Source: Comamonas sp. (lineage in GTDB: Bacteria; Pseudomonadota; Gammaproteobacteria; Burkholderiales; Burkholderiaceae_C). From it: a stretch of 64,000 nucleotides of DNA. Below the pieces are notes generated by a model, which searched no databases, was not told the DNA's origin, and worked only from the letters and a program-made list of their open reading frames with translations. Where the stretch lies: contig JAJPEQ010000006.1 of assembly GCA_021166775.1 (NCBI GenBank), forward strand, positions 124,001 through 188,000. The letters run 5' to 3'. Shown here piece by piece: positions 8,304 to 17,407 of the stretch. The position numbers and the translations under genes are program-made. Numbering within the stretch: position 1 is the first letter of the stretch; every line of letters starts with the position of its first letter.

Positions 8304-8708
8304 TTACCGGTTCACGGTGGGCTCGGCCTTGCCCGCGTACTTGACCAGGATGTCGCCCATCGCGCGCATCATCTCGCCGTGCATGCGCATCGCCGTGGCC
8401 GAGTCCAGGCCCGCGCCTCCCATCATGCCGGGGCAGGCGCCCATCATGCCGCCGCCACCCGCCACGGCGGCGCCGCCCATCATCCCGTAGCCCATCGGGC
8501 CGTAACCCATTGCCCCGTAGCCCATTGGACCGTAGCCCATCGGGCCGCGGGCCTCGACGTTGCCGGCCGCGGGGCCAGCCATCATCGAAGGCGGCACGGC
8601 CGAGGCGGGGCCCGGCACGCTCCCATCGGTGGGAGCCGCCAGGCTCGCGGAGCCGACGCCCAGCACCGCGACGGACAGCGCGGCGACAAGAAGGTTCTTG
8701 GTGATCAT
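8304..8708 (-). CDS. exported Met/Gly-rich protein of the copper cluster
   Basis: A 134-residue protein with a signal peptide (MITKNLLVAALSVAVLGVGSASLAA). A Met-Gly-Tyr-Pro segment in which MGYG recurs four times is followed by MMGG, GGGMMGACPGMMGG and a C-terminal helix with HGEMMRAMG. Methionine-rich periplasmic proteins often bind Cu(I), so a copper buffer or chaperone role is inferred from composition and place. GGGAG lies seven bases before the ATG at 8708. A 17-bp palindrome lies about 60 bp upstream. I cannot assign it to a named family. Confidence 0.75.
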   Translation of the reverse strand: MITKNLLVAALSVAVLGVGSASLAAPTDGSVPGPASAVPPSMMAGPAAGNVEARGPMGYGPMGYGAMGYGPMGYGMMGGAAVAGGGGMMGACPGMMGGAGLDSATAMRMHGEMMRAMGDILVKYAGKAEPTVNR

Positions 8709-8768
8709 CACAATCTCCCGACACAAACATCAAGGCCCGATCGAGCGGTTCGGGTCCAGGACAGGCAC

Positions 8769-8785
8769 GTTCACCGACGGTGAAC
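8769..8785. promoter_or_regulatory. perfect 17-bp palindrome upstream of the Met-rich gene
   Basis: GTTCACCGACGGTGAAC is an exact dyad with a single central base. Three further matching pairs outside one mismatch extend the symmetry to 25 bp. It lies in the 227-bp gap between the CusF gene and the Met-rich gene. There is no T-run on either side, so it fits a protein-binding operator better than a terminator. The regulator is unknown. Confidence 0.4.
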
Positions 8786-8935
8786 ATGCAATGGGCCAGG
8801 CAACCGGGCATGCTTGGTCTGCCCGATCGCCTCCGCTCTTGGCCCCTGTGGCATCGTCCATGACGATTCGCAACTCGCTCGGCTGCGTCGCATCGCCACG
8901 TCGTGATGGATCGGCAAGCATGGCCCACGGTTTCA

Positions 8936-9277
8936 TCACTGCACGGCGTGAATCTCGGTGACAACCAGTTTGCCGCCCTCGTCCGCGGCGACGAACTTCA
9001 CCTTGTCGCCCGGCTTCAGATCGGAGAGCATCCCCTTGTCCTTGGCCGTGAAGACCATGGTCATCCCCGGCATGTCCAGGTTCTGGATCACGCCGTGCTT
9101 GATCGTGACCTTGCCGCGCTCGGCATCCACCTTCTTGATTTCGCCATCGGTGAGCGCGGCGGACGCAGCCGTCTGCACGTCGGCCACGGGCACGCTCGCC
9201 TGGGCCAAGCCGCTCACCGGCAGCGCGACGCCCAGCGCCAGGGCCGAGACGGTCAGAAATTGCTTGAGTGCGTTCAC
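8936..9277 (-). CDS. cusF: CusF-like periplasmic copper-binding protein
   Basis: A 113-residue exported protein with a signal peptide to about residue 26 and the small beta-barrel fold of CusF. The pattern GEIKKVDAERGKVTIKHG, then LDMPGMTMVF, then DLKPGDKVKF carries the His and two Met residues that bind Cu(I)/Ag(I) in CusF. It would bind periplasmic copper and pass it on. No cusA or cusB lies nearby, so the recipient is unclear. It is the last gene of a tight run from 13521, 9 bp after the DUF411 gene. Confidence 0.9.
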   Translation of the reverse strand: MNALKQFLTVSALALGVALPVSGLAQASVPVADVQTAASAALTDGEIKKVDAERGKVTIKHGVIQNLDMPGMTMVFTAKDKGMLSDLKPGDKVKFVAADEGGKLVVTEIHAVQ

Positions 9278-9286
9278 GGGACTGCC

Positions 9287-9769
9287 CTATACGTACGAGT
9301 TGAACACCCGCGCCGATCCGTCCTTGCCGATCAACAGCACCTGGTACGGGTTGCGCCGCCCGCCGTAGGCCGGGCCGTCCATGCCCGGAGAGCCGATCGG
9401 CATGCCCGGCACCGCCAGGCCCAGCGCCTGGGGCCGCTCGCGCAGCAGGCGCTGGATGTCGGCCACGGGCACGTGGCCCTCGACCACATAGCCACCGACC
9501 AGCGCCGTGTGGCACGAGCCGTACTGGCGCGGCAGCCCCAGGCGACTGCGCGCGGCGTTGTTGCCCTGGTCATGCACGCGCACGGCAAAGCCGCTGGCCT
9601 GCATGTGGACGATCCAGTCCTTGCAGCAGCCGCAGCTCGGGTCTTTCCAGACCTGGACGTCATTCGAGGGTTCGGCCGCCCAGGCCGCCAGCGGCGCCAG
9701 GCCCAGGGCGAAGCCACCCCGCAGCAGCGCGCGTCGGCTCGTGCCCGGCCATGCATCGGTCATTGACAT
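9287..9769 (-). CDS. DUF411 metal-binding periplasmic protein, copy 1
   Basis: A 160-residue protein with an Arg-containing signal (SRRALLRGGFALGLAPLAAWAA) and the DUF411 pattern VQVWKDPSCGCCKDW, GSCHTALVGGYVVEGHVP and GLAVPGMPIGSPGMDG. The family is common in copper and other metal resistance clusters, and its Cys, His and Met residues are likely metal ligands. The ATG at 9769 is preceded by AAGGAG at eight bases. A close paralogue is encoded at 43836-44321. The family's biochemical function is not settled. Confidence 0.88.
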   Translation of the reverse strand: MSMTDAWPGTSRRALLRGGFALGLAPLAAWAAEPSNDVQVWKDPSCGCCKDWIVHMQASGFAVRVHDQGNNAARSRLGLPRQYGSCHTALVGGYVVEGHVPVADIQRLLRERPQALGLAVPGMPIGSPGMDGPAYGGRRNPYQVLLIGKDGSARVFNSYV

Positions 9770-9803
9770 GATGAAGACTCCTTGGTTCATGGCGCCCTGC
9801 GCC

Positions 9804-10292
9804 CTACTTCTTGCCCACACGAATGGCCCCGCGCATACCGGCCTCGTAGTGGCCCGGGATCAGGCAGGCGAGGTCCACGGTGCCCGGCTGGGTGAACTGC
9901 CAGACGATCTCACCCTGCTGGCCCGGATCGAGGGTGATCTTGCCCGGCTCGTCGTGCTCCATGTCGGTGTATTTCTTCATCACCTCCAGGTGCTCCAGCA
10001 GCTCCTTGCGCGTGCCCAGATTGAATTCATGCCTGATCTGGCCCACGTTCCTGATGATGAAGCGCACCGTTTCGCCGCGCTTGACCTTCATGTCGGATGG
10101 CGTGAAGCGCATGGCGTCGCTCATCTCGACGGTGAGGGTACGGTCGGCCTTGGCGGCCACGCCGGGCCGACCGATCGCGCTGTCCTCGGCATCGTGGCCG
10201 CCGGCGTGATTGCCGCCGGCCAGTGCCAGGCCCGAACCCGCCAACAGCGCGCTGGCCAGCAGGATGCGAAAAGTGAGGAAATGCAGTTTCAT
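9804..10292 (-). CDS. cupredoxin-family periplasmic copper protein
   Basis: A 162-residue protein with a signal peptide and a His/Gly linker (GGNHAGGHDAED), followed by a plastocyanin/azurin-like domain: MKVKRGETVRFIIRN, then RHEF with the first His ligand, then DLACLIPGHYEAGM, which supplies Cys, His and Met of a type 1 copper site. It probably carries electrons or copper in the periplasm and may work with the multicopper oxidase encoded 25 bp upstream. It belongs to the copper operon. Confidence 0.9.
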   Translation of the reverse strand: MKLHFLTFRILLASALLAGSGLALAGGNHAGGHDAEDSAIGRPGVAAKADRTLTVEMSDAMRFTPSDMKVKRGETVRFIIRNVGQIRHEFNLGTRKELLEHLEVMKKYTDMEHDEPGKITLDPGQQGEIVWQFTQPGTVDLACLIPGHYEAGMRGAIRVGKK

Positions 10293-10317
10293 CGGTCATC
10301 TCTGGACAAGAAAGAAA

Positions 10318-11733
10318 TCACGGCCTGCCATGGCCGCCCGCGGGTTTGCGCACGCGCACCTCGGCGGACGCTGCCGACGCATCCCTGCGCGGCATGGCCT
10401 GGCCGCCCCCGCTGGTGGAGCGACTCGGCTCGGCCAGTGCGGCGACCGACTCGCGTGCCACCGTGCCCGCCGGATGCTTGAACCAGCCCGGATCGCCGTA
10501 GTCGCCCGGCTTCTGGCCCGCGCGCACCTTGAGCACGGTGAACATGCCGCCCATCTCGACCGAGCCGAACGGCCCTTCGCCGGTCATCATGGGGACGGTG
10601 TTGTCGGGGATCGGCATTTCCATCTCGGTCATGTCGGCCATGCCGCGCTCACCCATGACCATGTAGTCGGGAATGAGGTTGTTGATCTTCCTGGCCAGTG
10701 CGCCGTGGTCCACCCCGATCAGGGTCGGCACGGCGTGCCCCATGGCGTTCATGGTGTGGTGGCTCTTGTGGCAGTGCAGCGCCCAGTCGCCCTCGGCGTC
10801 GGCGACGAATTCGATTTGGCGCATCTGGCCCACGGCCACATCGGTCGTCACCTCGGGCCAGCGTGCCGCCTTGGGCACGGGGCCACCGTCGGTGCCGGTC
10901 ACGCTGAACTCGTGGCCGTGCAGATGAATGGGGTGGTTGGTCATCGAGAGGTTGCCGATGCGGATGCGCACGCGGTCGCCCTGACGCACATGGAGCGAAT
11001 CGATACCGGGGAAGACGCGGCTGTTGAAGGTCCACAGGTTGAAGTCGGTCATCGTCGCGATCCTGGGCGTGTAGCTGCCCGGCTCGATGTCGTAACTGCT
11101 CAGCAAAAAGCAGAAATCGCGATCGACGCGCTCGATCAGCGGCGTGGGCGCCTTCGGGTGCGTGACCCAGAAGCCCATCATGCCCATCGCCATCTGCACC
11201 ATCTCGTCGGCGTGGGGGTGGTACATGAAGGTGCCCGGCCGGCGCGCGACGAATTCATAAACGAAGGTCTTGCCCGGCGCGATGGCCGGCTGCGTCAGAC
11301 CGGTGACGCCGTCCATGCCATTGGGCAGGCGCTGGCCGTGCCAGTGCACCGCCGTGTGTTCGGGCAATCGGTTGGTGACGAAGACACGCACGCGGTCGCC
11401 CTCGACCACCTCGATGGTCGGGCCGGGGCTCTGGCCGTTGTAGCCCCACAGGTGCGCCTTGAAGCCGGGCGCCATCTCGCGCACCACGGGTTCGGCCACC
11501 AGGTGGAATTCCTTGACGCCCTGGTTCGTGCGCCAGGGCAGGGTCCAGCCATTGAGCGTCACCACCGGGTGATACGGACGTCCCGAGCCGGGCTGCAACG
11601 GTGCCATGGTGGCCGCGCTGGTCTGACTGACAGCTTCGGGCAGCGCGGCCAAGGCCATACGGCTTACCGCGCCGGCGGCAACGGCGCCGCCCGCCATGCC
11701 GGCGTATTTGAAAAAATCTCTGCGGGATGACAT
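10318..11733 (-). CDS. multicopper oxidase (Tat-exported)
   Basis: A 471-residue laccase-like oxidase, presumably oxidising periplasmic Cu(I) or related substrates with oxygen. The Tat signal is MSSRRDFFKYAGMAGG. All four copper-ligand clusters are present: HWHG, YHPH, HPIHLHGHEF and HCHKSHH. The final 50 residues are low-complexity and rich in Ser, Ala and Arg. The Met-rich TEMEMP stretch near residue 380 may help bind copper. The start at 11733 is set by the Tat motif. It sits 16 bp downstream of the TolC-family gene in the same operon. Confidence 0.93.
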   Translation of the reverse strand: MSSRRDFFKYAGMAGGAVAAGAVSRMALAALPEAVSQTSAATMAPLQPGSGRPYHPVVTLNGWTLPWRTNQGVKEFHLVAEPVVREMAPGFKAHLWGYNGQSPGPTIEVVEGDRVRVFVTNRLPEHTAVHWHGQRLPNGMDGVTGLTQPAIAPGKTFVYEFVARRPGTFMYHPHADEMVQMAMGMMGFWVTHPKAPTPLIERVDRDFCFLLSSYDIEPGSYTPRIATMTDFNLWTFNSRVFPGIDSLHVRQGDRVRIRIGNLSMTNHPIHLHGHEFSVTGTDGGPVPKAARWPEVTTDVAVGQMRQIEFVADAEGDWALHCHKSHHTMNAMGHAVPTLIGVDHGALARKINNLIPDYMVMGERGMADMTEMEMPIPDNTVPMMTGEGPFGSVEMGGMFTVLKVRAGQKPGDYGDPGWFKHPAGTVARESVAALAEPSRSTSGGGQAMPRRDASAASAEVRVRKPAGGHGRP

Positions 11734-11749
11734 CTCGTGCCTTGCTGGA

Positions 11750-13180
11750 TCAATGGCCGGCGTCCACGCCGCCGGGCGCGCTGGACATGGCCGACAGGGA
11801 GGTGTCCACCGGCCGGCCGATGACGGACGCGCGCAACGCGGCGTCGGCCAGCCAGAACTGGCGCAGCGCATCGACCGCGCCGGCCACGGCGCTCACCTGA
11901 TCGCGCGCATCGGCCAGCAGCTCGAAGGTGCCGATCAGCATGCCGTTGTAGCGAAGCTGGTTCTCCTCGGAGATGCGCTGGCGCAGCGGCACCACCTCGT
12001 CGTGATAGTGGCGCGCCACGTCGTAGGCCGTGCGATAGGCCGAATAAGACTCACGCAGGGTGGAGCCGGCGTCGCGCACCGTGGCTTCGAAACGGTGGGC
12101 GGCGGCCAGCGTGCGCGCGTCCATGGCGTCGCGCTGCATCCCGCCCCAGTCGAACACTGGCAGGCGCACCGCCACCTCCCATCCATGCGAGCTGCTGCGC
12201 GTGCCGGAGACAGCGTCGAACACCGTGTTGCGGTGGCCGGTCAGCTCGATGTCGGTGAAACTGCTGACGTCCGTCAGGCCCTGGGCGCGGGCCGCGCTCT
12301 CCAGCGCCGATTGAGCCAGCCGGATATCGAGACGCGCGCGGGTGGCCAGCGCCGCCACGGCCTGTGGTTCAAGGGGCTGCCCGGGTAAATCAGGCAGGCG
12401 CTCGGGGAGCTTGAGCTCCTGGGCCTGGATCTCACTCAAACCCAGCTCGCGCACCAGCTCCTCGCGGCTGGCGATCACCTGGTGCCGCGCCAGCGCCAGG
12501 CGCGTGGCGGCGTCGGCGTAGAAGGCCTGCTCGCGCGCGCGCTCCAGGCGATTGAAGTTGCCCACCCCCTGCATGCGCCGGGCCAGCTCGGCCGCGGCCT
12601 CGGCGCTGCCGTAGACCTGCCGCGCGTAACCCAGCGCCTGCCGCGCGGCGACGGCACGCACCCAGGCCAGACGCACGCGCGTGACCTGGCCCACCACGTC
12701 GGCGCTCAGCCGCAGTCGCGCCTGCTCGATGCGCCGGGTGGCCACGCCCTGGCGCGTCGGCAGCAGCAGCAGGTCGAGCAGGCCGAAGGACAGCGACCGG
12801 TCCAGCTCCAGGCCGTCACCGCTCACCAGCCGACCGAAGCTGAAGATCGGATTGGGCATGCGACCCGACTGCGCGGCAGCCGCGGTGTCCGCCCAGCCTT
12901 GCGCCAGCAGCGCCTGCACCGAGGGGCTGCCCGCCAGGGCCAGTTGCACCGCCGCCGGTTGTGCCAGCGGCGCGGCCAGAAGCTTTTGCACGGCCTGCGC
13001 CCGCGCATCCCGATCCTCGCGAGTGCGCGCCAGCAGCACTCGGTCGCCGGCAAAGGCGCCCAGTTCCTGATTGACCTGGTCCTGATTCTGCCGCGGGCTG
13101 ACACTGGCGCAGCCCGCCAGCACCAGCAGCGCTGCGGCGGACAAGGCCAGCGCGATCGGGAACGTGCGTCGTGTGGTCAT
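11750..13180 (-). CDS. TolC-family outer membrane lipoprotein
   Basis: A 476-residue protein with a lipobox (LVLAGC, Cys 24) and two outer-membrane-efflux repeats dominated by long Ala/Arg-rich alpha-helices. Lipidated TolC relatives such as CusC/OprM form the outer-membrane exit duct of tripartite pumps. No membrane-fusion or RND partner is encoded in the cluster, so it may pair with a pump from elsewhere or act with the oxidase and cupredoxin. The ATG at 13180 overlaps the stop of the upstream small gene as ATGA. Confidence 0.9.
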   Translation of the reverse strand: MTTRRTFPIALALSAAALLVLAGCASVSPRQNQDQVNQELGAFAGDRVLLARTREDRDARAQAVQKLLAAPLAQPAAVQLALAGSPSVQALLAQGWADTAAAAQSGRMPNPIFSFGRLVSGDGLELDRSLSFGLLDLLLLPTRQGVATRRIEQARLRLSADVVGQVTRVRLAWVRAVAARQALGYARQVYGSAEAAAELARRMQGVGNFNRLERAREQAFYADAATRLALARHQVIASREELVRELGLSEIQAQELKLPERLPDLPGQPLEPQAVAALATRARLDIRLAQSALESAARAQGLTDVSSFTDIELTGHRNTVFDAVSGTRSSSHGWEVAVRLPVFDWGGMQRDAMDARTLAAAHRFEATVRDAGSTLRESYSAYRTAYDVARHYHDEVVPLRQRISEENQLRYNGMLIGTFELLADARDQVSAVAGAVDALRQFWLADAALRASVIGRPVDTSLSAMSSAPGGVDAGH

Positions 13181-13521
13181 GGGCGCGGCTCGCCCAGGGG
13201 CATGGGCTTGTGTCCACCTGGTGGCGCCTTGTCGGCATCCGCGGTTCCCGCCGGCACACCGGTCATGATTTCCTTGGCATAGGCGCGCCAGCCGCCGATC
13301 CGGCTCACGCGGTCGTTGGCCTCGCGCCACGACCGCACCGGCTGGTCGGCATAGGGCTGGTAGCCGGCCATCGCCGAGTCGTAAGAGAGCGCCGTCGGCA
13401 GCGAATCCTGAACGTTTTCGGCGCTCACGGCCGCGGTTTGAGCAATGGCCACGGCAGCGGACCCGGCCAGCGTGCACAGCAGCACCCGTGCGTGCCAGCC
13501 TTGACCTGGATTTGCTTTCAT
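13177..13521 (-). CDS. small exported protein leading the copper operon
   Basis: A 114-residue protein with a signal peptide ([19 protein letters not shown]) and a mature part containing [21 protein letters not shown]. The C-terminal tail is rich in Pro, Gly and Lys. I know no function for it. It is the first gene after the CopR-like box and is translationally coupled (ATGA) to the TolC-family gene, so it probably takes part in the same copper process. No metal-binding cluster is obvious apart from a lone His. Confidence 0.7.
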   Translation of the reverse strand: MKANPGQGWHARVLLCTLAGSAAVAIAQTAAVSAENVQDSLPTALSYDSAMAGYQPYADQPVRSWREANDRVSRIGGWRAYAKEIMTGVPAGTADADKAPPGGHKPMPLGEPRP

Positions 13522-13568
13522 GGCCGCGATTGTTGGAGGCCCAGGCTGTCACGCGGATGTTGACTGCA

Positions 13569-13583
13569 TTACATTCTTGTCAT
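13569..13583. promoter_or_regulatory. CopR/CusR-like box in the divergent promoter region
   Basis: TTACATTCTTGTCAT matches the known CusR-type box (TGACAA, two bases, TTGTCAT) with one perfect half, TTGTCAT, and one degenerate half. It lies in the 122-bp gap between the operon start at 13521 and copR at 13644, where a two-component copper regulator would act on both directions. Assignment to CopR rests on this match and on position. Confidence 0.6.
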
Positions 13584-13643
13584 CTTGGCGCCAGAGCGGC
13601 ACAGACCCGGCACACTCGCAGAACCGGACGATGGAAGGCGCGC

Positions 13644-14327
<684 letters not shown>

Positions 14328-15761
14328 GTGCGCCTGACCGCACGCCCGAGCCGGTTTTCGCTGACGCAGCGCCTGGCCTTTTTCTTCACCCTGGTGGCCG
14401 CGGCGGTGGTGCTGGGCCTCGGTGTGCTGTTCCTGCTCGAATCGGACCGGCATTTCGCCGAGCTCGATCACATCACGCTGCGCGACAAGCAGCACCTGAT
14501 CGAGGACATCCTGCGCGCATCCAACTCGGCCGACGACGCCCGCTGGCGCCTGGGCGAGGCACTGAGCTACCACGAAGGCCTGCAGGCGCTGGTGCGGGAC
14601 GCGCACGGCACGCCGATCTATCACTCCGCAGGGTTCGACACCGATCCGGGCGGCCATGCTCCGGGGCCCGATGCCCGCGCGGCCGGCTTCGGCGACTGGA
14701 CGCAAGGCCAGGTTCATTACCGCACCCTGCACTTCGCCGTCACACCCGGCTACGCGCAGGCGCCGCTCGAGGTGCTGATCGCCACCGATACCGGCCCGCA
14801 CACCCGGTTTCTTCGCATCCTGGCGCGCAACCTCGCGCTGTACGTGGCCGCCGCCATCGTCCTGTGCGGCCTGCTGGCCTGGCTGGCCGCGCATCAGGGG
14901 CTGGCGCCGCTGCGCGAGATGAAGTCACGAGCGGCGGCCGTGACCAGCCACCAGCTGGGCGAACGCATGCCGGTGCAGGCCGTGCCGGTGGAAATGGCCG
15001 ATCTGGCGCAGGAGCTCAACCGCATGCTCGACCGGCTGCAGGACGCCTTCCGGCGCCTGACCGATTTCTCGTCCGACCTGGCGCACGAGCTGCGCACGCC
15101 GATCAGCAACCTGCTCACCCAGACCCAGGTGGCGCTGGCGGCCCCGCGCGATGCCGCCACCTACCGCGACATCCTGGCCTCCAACACCGAGGAGCTGGAG
15201 CGACTGGCGCGCATGGTCTCCGACATGCTGTTTCTGGCCAAGACCGAGCGCGGGGTGGATCTGCCGCGCAAGGAACGATTTTCGGCGCGCGAGGATGCGC
15301 TGGCGCTGCTGGAGTTCTATGAGGCCGTGGCCGAGGACAAGGGCGTGCGGCTGCGCGTGGAAGGCGACGGTGAACTCGAAGGCGACCGCCTGATGTTTCG
15401 CCGCGCAGTGAGCAACCTGCTGTCCAACGCCCTGCGCTACACGCCGACGGCAGGAGAGATCACGATCCGCATCAGCGGCGGCGACCACGCCACCACCGTC
15501 ACAGTGGAAAACACCGGGCCGGACATCGACCCCGAACTGCTGCCGCGCCTGTTCGACCGCTTCTATCGCGCCGAGGGCGCGCGCGAGCATGGCGACGCCG
15601 ACGGCAGCGGCCTGGGCCTGGCCATCACGCGCGCCATCGCGCAGGCGCATGGCGGAACCGTGGCGGCCACCTCGGCGAACGGCATCACCAGCGTTTGCCT
15701 CGTGTTTCCTCGTCTGGCCAGGGCGCCCCAGCCGGTTGCCGCAACCCGTGGACCGGGCTGA
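14328..15761 (+). CDS. copS: copper-sensing histidine kinase
   Basis: A 477-residue sensor kinase of the CusS/CopS (IrlS) type. It has a first membrane helix near residues 14-36, a periplasmic sensor to about 165, a second helix near 168-188, a HAMP linker, and the H-box SSDLAHELRTPISNL with His 253. The ATP lid and N/G boxes (SNLLSNALRYTP, DGSGLGLAIT) are intact. It starts with GTG directly after the copR stop (TGAGTG), so the two are co-translated. It would phosphorylate CopR when periplasmic copper rises. Five bases separate its stop from that of the convergent DMT permease. Confidence 0.92.
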   Translation: MRLTARPSRFSLTQRLAFFFTLVAAAVVLGLGVLFLLESDRHFAELDHITLRDKQHLIEDILRASNSADDARWRLGEALSYHEGLQALVRDAHGTPIYHSAGFDTDPGGHAPGPDARAAGFGDWTQGQVHYRTLHFAVTPGYAQAPLEVLIATDTGPHTRFLRILARNLALYVAAAIVLCGLLAWLAAHQGLAPLREMKSRAAAVTSHQLGERMPVQAVPVEMADLAQELNRMLDRLQDAFRRLTDFSSDLAHELRTPISNLLTQTQVALAAPRDAATYRDILASNTEELERLARMVSDMLFLAKTERGVDLPRKERFSAREDALALLEFYEAVAEDKGVRLRVEGDGELEGDRLMFRRAVSNLLSNALRYTPTAGEITIRISGGDHATTVTVENTGPDIDPELLPRLFDRFYRAEGAREHGDADGSGLGLAITRAIAQAHGGTVAATSANGITSVCLVFPRLARAPQPVAATRGPG

Positions 15762-15766
15762 CGCGC

Positions 15767-16813
15767 TCACTCATGCCGGTGTCGGTGATGGATGTCCGGG
15801 TAATGCGGATGACTGTGGGTGATCGGCTCGTGGCGGTGCCAGTGCTCATGTGGCTCGCGCCCGTCCCAATCGGCACCATGGTCGTGCTGGTGGTGCTCGT
15901 CGTGCACATGGCGATGGCTGTGCTCCAGCGGCTCGTGCGTATGCAGGTGCTCATGGCGCTCGGTCAAGTGCAACCAGACGCCCACGGCCATCAGCGCGCA
16001 CGCGGGCCAGAACCATGGTGACGGTGTTTCGCCCAGAAAGACCAGTGCGACCGCCGCACCGACGAACGGGGCGGTGGAAAAGTAGGCTCCCGTGCGCGCC
16101 GTCCCCAGACCGCGCAGCGCCAGCACGAACAGCACTAGGCTGACACCATAGCCGAGCCAACCGACGACCATGGACTCGGCGGCGGCGCCCCAGGCCGGCA
16201 GCGGCGCCCCCATCGCCAGCGCCACGGCGCAATTCACCAGTCCGGCCATCAGACCCTTGGCGCCGGCGACGAACAAGGCGTCCGTGGCCGAGACCTTGCG
16301 CGTCAGGTTGTTGTCGATGGCCCAGCACAGGCAGGCCAGCGCGATGGCCCCAGGACCCAGCCAGTTCCCGCCGGCGGCTGCGCGTTGATCCGGCCAGGAC
16401 AGGAGCAGCCCGCCAGCGACGATGGCCACCATGCCGGCGACGATGCGGCGATCGGCATTCTCCTTGAACACCAGCCAGGCCAGCACGGCCGTGAGGACGG
16501 ACTCGAGGTTGAGCAGCAGCGACGCATCGGACGCACGCGCGTGCACCAGCCCGAACATCAGCGCGACCGGTCCCAGGACGCCGCCGAAGAAAATCGCCCC
16601 CAGCAGCCAGGGCCACTCGCCGCGCCCAAGGCCTGAACTCCGCCAGCCCCGATCGCGCACGAGCCGAATGACCGCCAGGCCGATGCCGCTGCCCAGATAC
16701 AGCAGCCCGCCCAGCAGCACCGGCGAAACCTGTCCTACCAGCAACTTGGCCAGCGGAGTACTGGCGCCAAACAGGGCCGCCGCCAGCAGGGCGTGGAAGA
16801 CGCTGATGTTCAT
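15767..16813 (-). CDS. EamA/DMT-family permease with His-rich C-terminal tail
   Basis: A 348-residue protein with ten predicted membrane helices in two EamA repeats (about residues 1-140 and 150-280). A tail of roughly 65 residues follows in which every second or third residue is His (EHLHTHEP, HRHVHDEHHQHDH, HWHRHEP). DMT permeases export small metabolites, and a His-rich cytosolic tail suggests metal sensing or binding. The substrate is unknown. A four-codon frame (MIRP) preceded by AGGAGG ends with TGA overlapping this ATG, so translation may start by coupling. Confidence 0.88.
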   Translation of the reverse strand: MNISVFHALLAAALFGASTPLAKLLVGQVSPVLLGGLLYLGSGIGLAVIRLVRDRGWRSSGLGRGEWPWLLGAIFFGGVLGPVALMFGLVHARASDASLLLNLESVLTAVLAWLVFKENADRRIVAGMVAIVAGGLLLSWPDQRAAAGGNWLGPGAIALACLCWAIDNNLTRKVSATDALFVAGAKGLMAGLVNCAVALAMGAPLPAWGAAAESMVVGWLGYGVSLVLFVLALRGLGTARTGAYFSTAPFVGAAVALVFLGETPSPWFWPACALMAVGVWLHLTERHEHLHTHEPLEHSHRHVHDEHHQHDHGADWDGREPHEHWHRHEPITHSHPHYPDIHHRHRHE

Positions 16814-16852
16814 GGACGGATCATATGGAGTCCCCCTCCTGATGCAAGGCTC

Positions 16853-17104
16853 TCAGGTCTTGGCCTCGGGCTCCTCACGCCAAACTTCCTGCGCTTCGCC
16901 CACCCCGTCAAAGTGCCCGACCTCCCGCACCGGCATCTCTTCATCGCGCTCCCAGCGCAGGGTCTGTGGGGTGACTTCGCCGTACATCCCGGGTCGCTCG
17001 GGCAATCTGGCCCACCCAAGCAGATCCAAGATGATGGCTGGGCGCACGAAGGGCGACACCCAGCGGAGCGCCGAGCCGCAGGCTTGCATGATGACCCGGT
17101 CCAC
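16853..17104 (-). other. unrecognised reading frame joined to an IS110 fragment
   Basis: The 83-codon frame starts in IS110-derived sequence (VIMQACGSALRW, matching the family's VVMEACGSA region). It then runs into an unrelated segment with RPAIILDLLGWARLPERPGMY and WERDEEMPVREVGHF, and ends at 16853. The second part could be the end of a gene cut by the insertion, since it looks protein-like and uses ordinary codons, but I do not recognise it. It has no clear ribosome site. I would not treat the whole frame as one functional protein. Confidence 0.3.
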
Positions 17105-17243
17105 GGATCGGTTTTAAGAACCGGCGCTCGAACTGCAAGCGCGTGAAGCGCTGGGCATCGACGATGCGCCATCGATCATTGACAACGGCAATCTGGAAAA
17201 CGGATTGGGCCAAATCGACGGCCACGGTAGTAGCATGTGTGCC
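17055..17243 (-). pseudogene. IS110-family transposase remnant (N-terminal part)
   Basis: The minus-strand translation ATTVAVDLAQSVFQIAVVND followed by RWRIVDAQRFTRLQFERRF is the characteristic start of IS110-type transposases (DEDD). The normal start codon is lost, and the frame shifts at a TTCTTAAAACC run near 17115 before NRSVDRVIMQACGSA. After that the similarity stops, so at least two thirds of the element is gone. No terminal structure or second end is visible. The 164 bases from 17244 to the next gene hold nothing I can identify. Confidence 0.7.
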
Positions 17244-17407
17244 GGACTCCTTTCGTTTGAAGGCCTGATCCCACGCCAATGAAGACCCGTGCGCCAATCC
17301 CGCGCAAACAAACGGGGAAGTCCATCCCACGACTCAAGGCGGACGGCTTCACCACCGCTTGGCTGGCGCATTCGGTCTCCGAACACATGACGGCGCGAAA
17401 GTGATCG

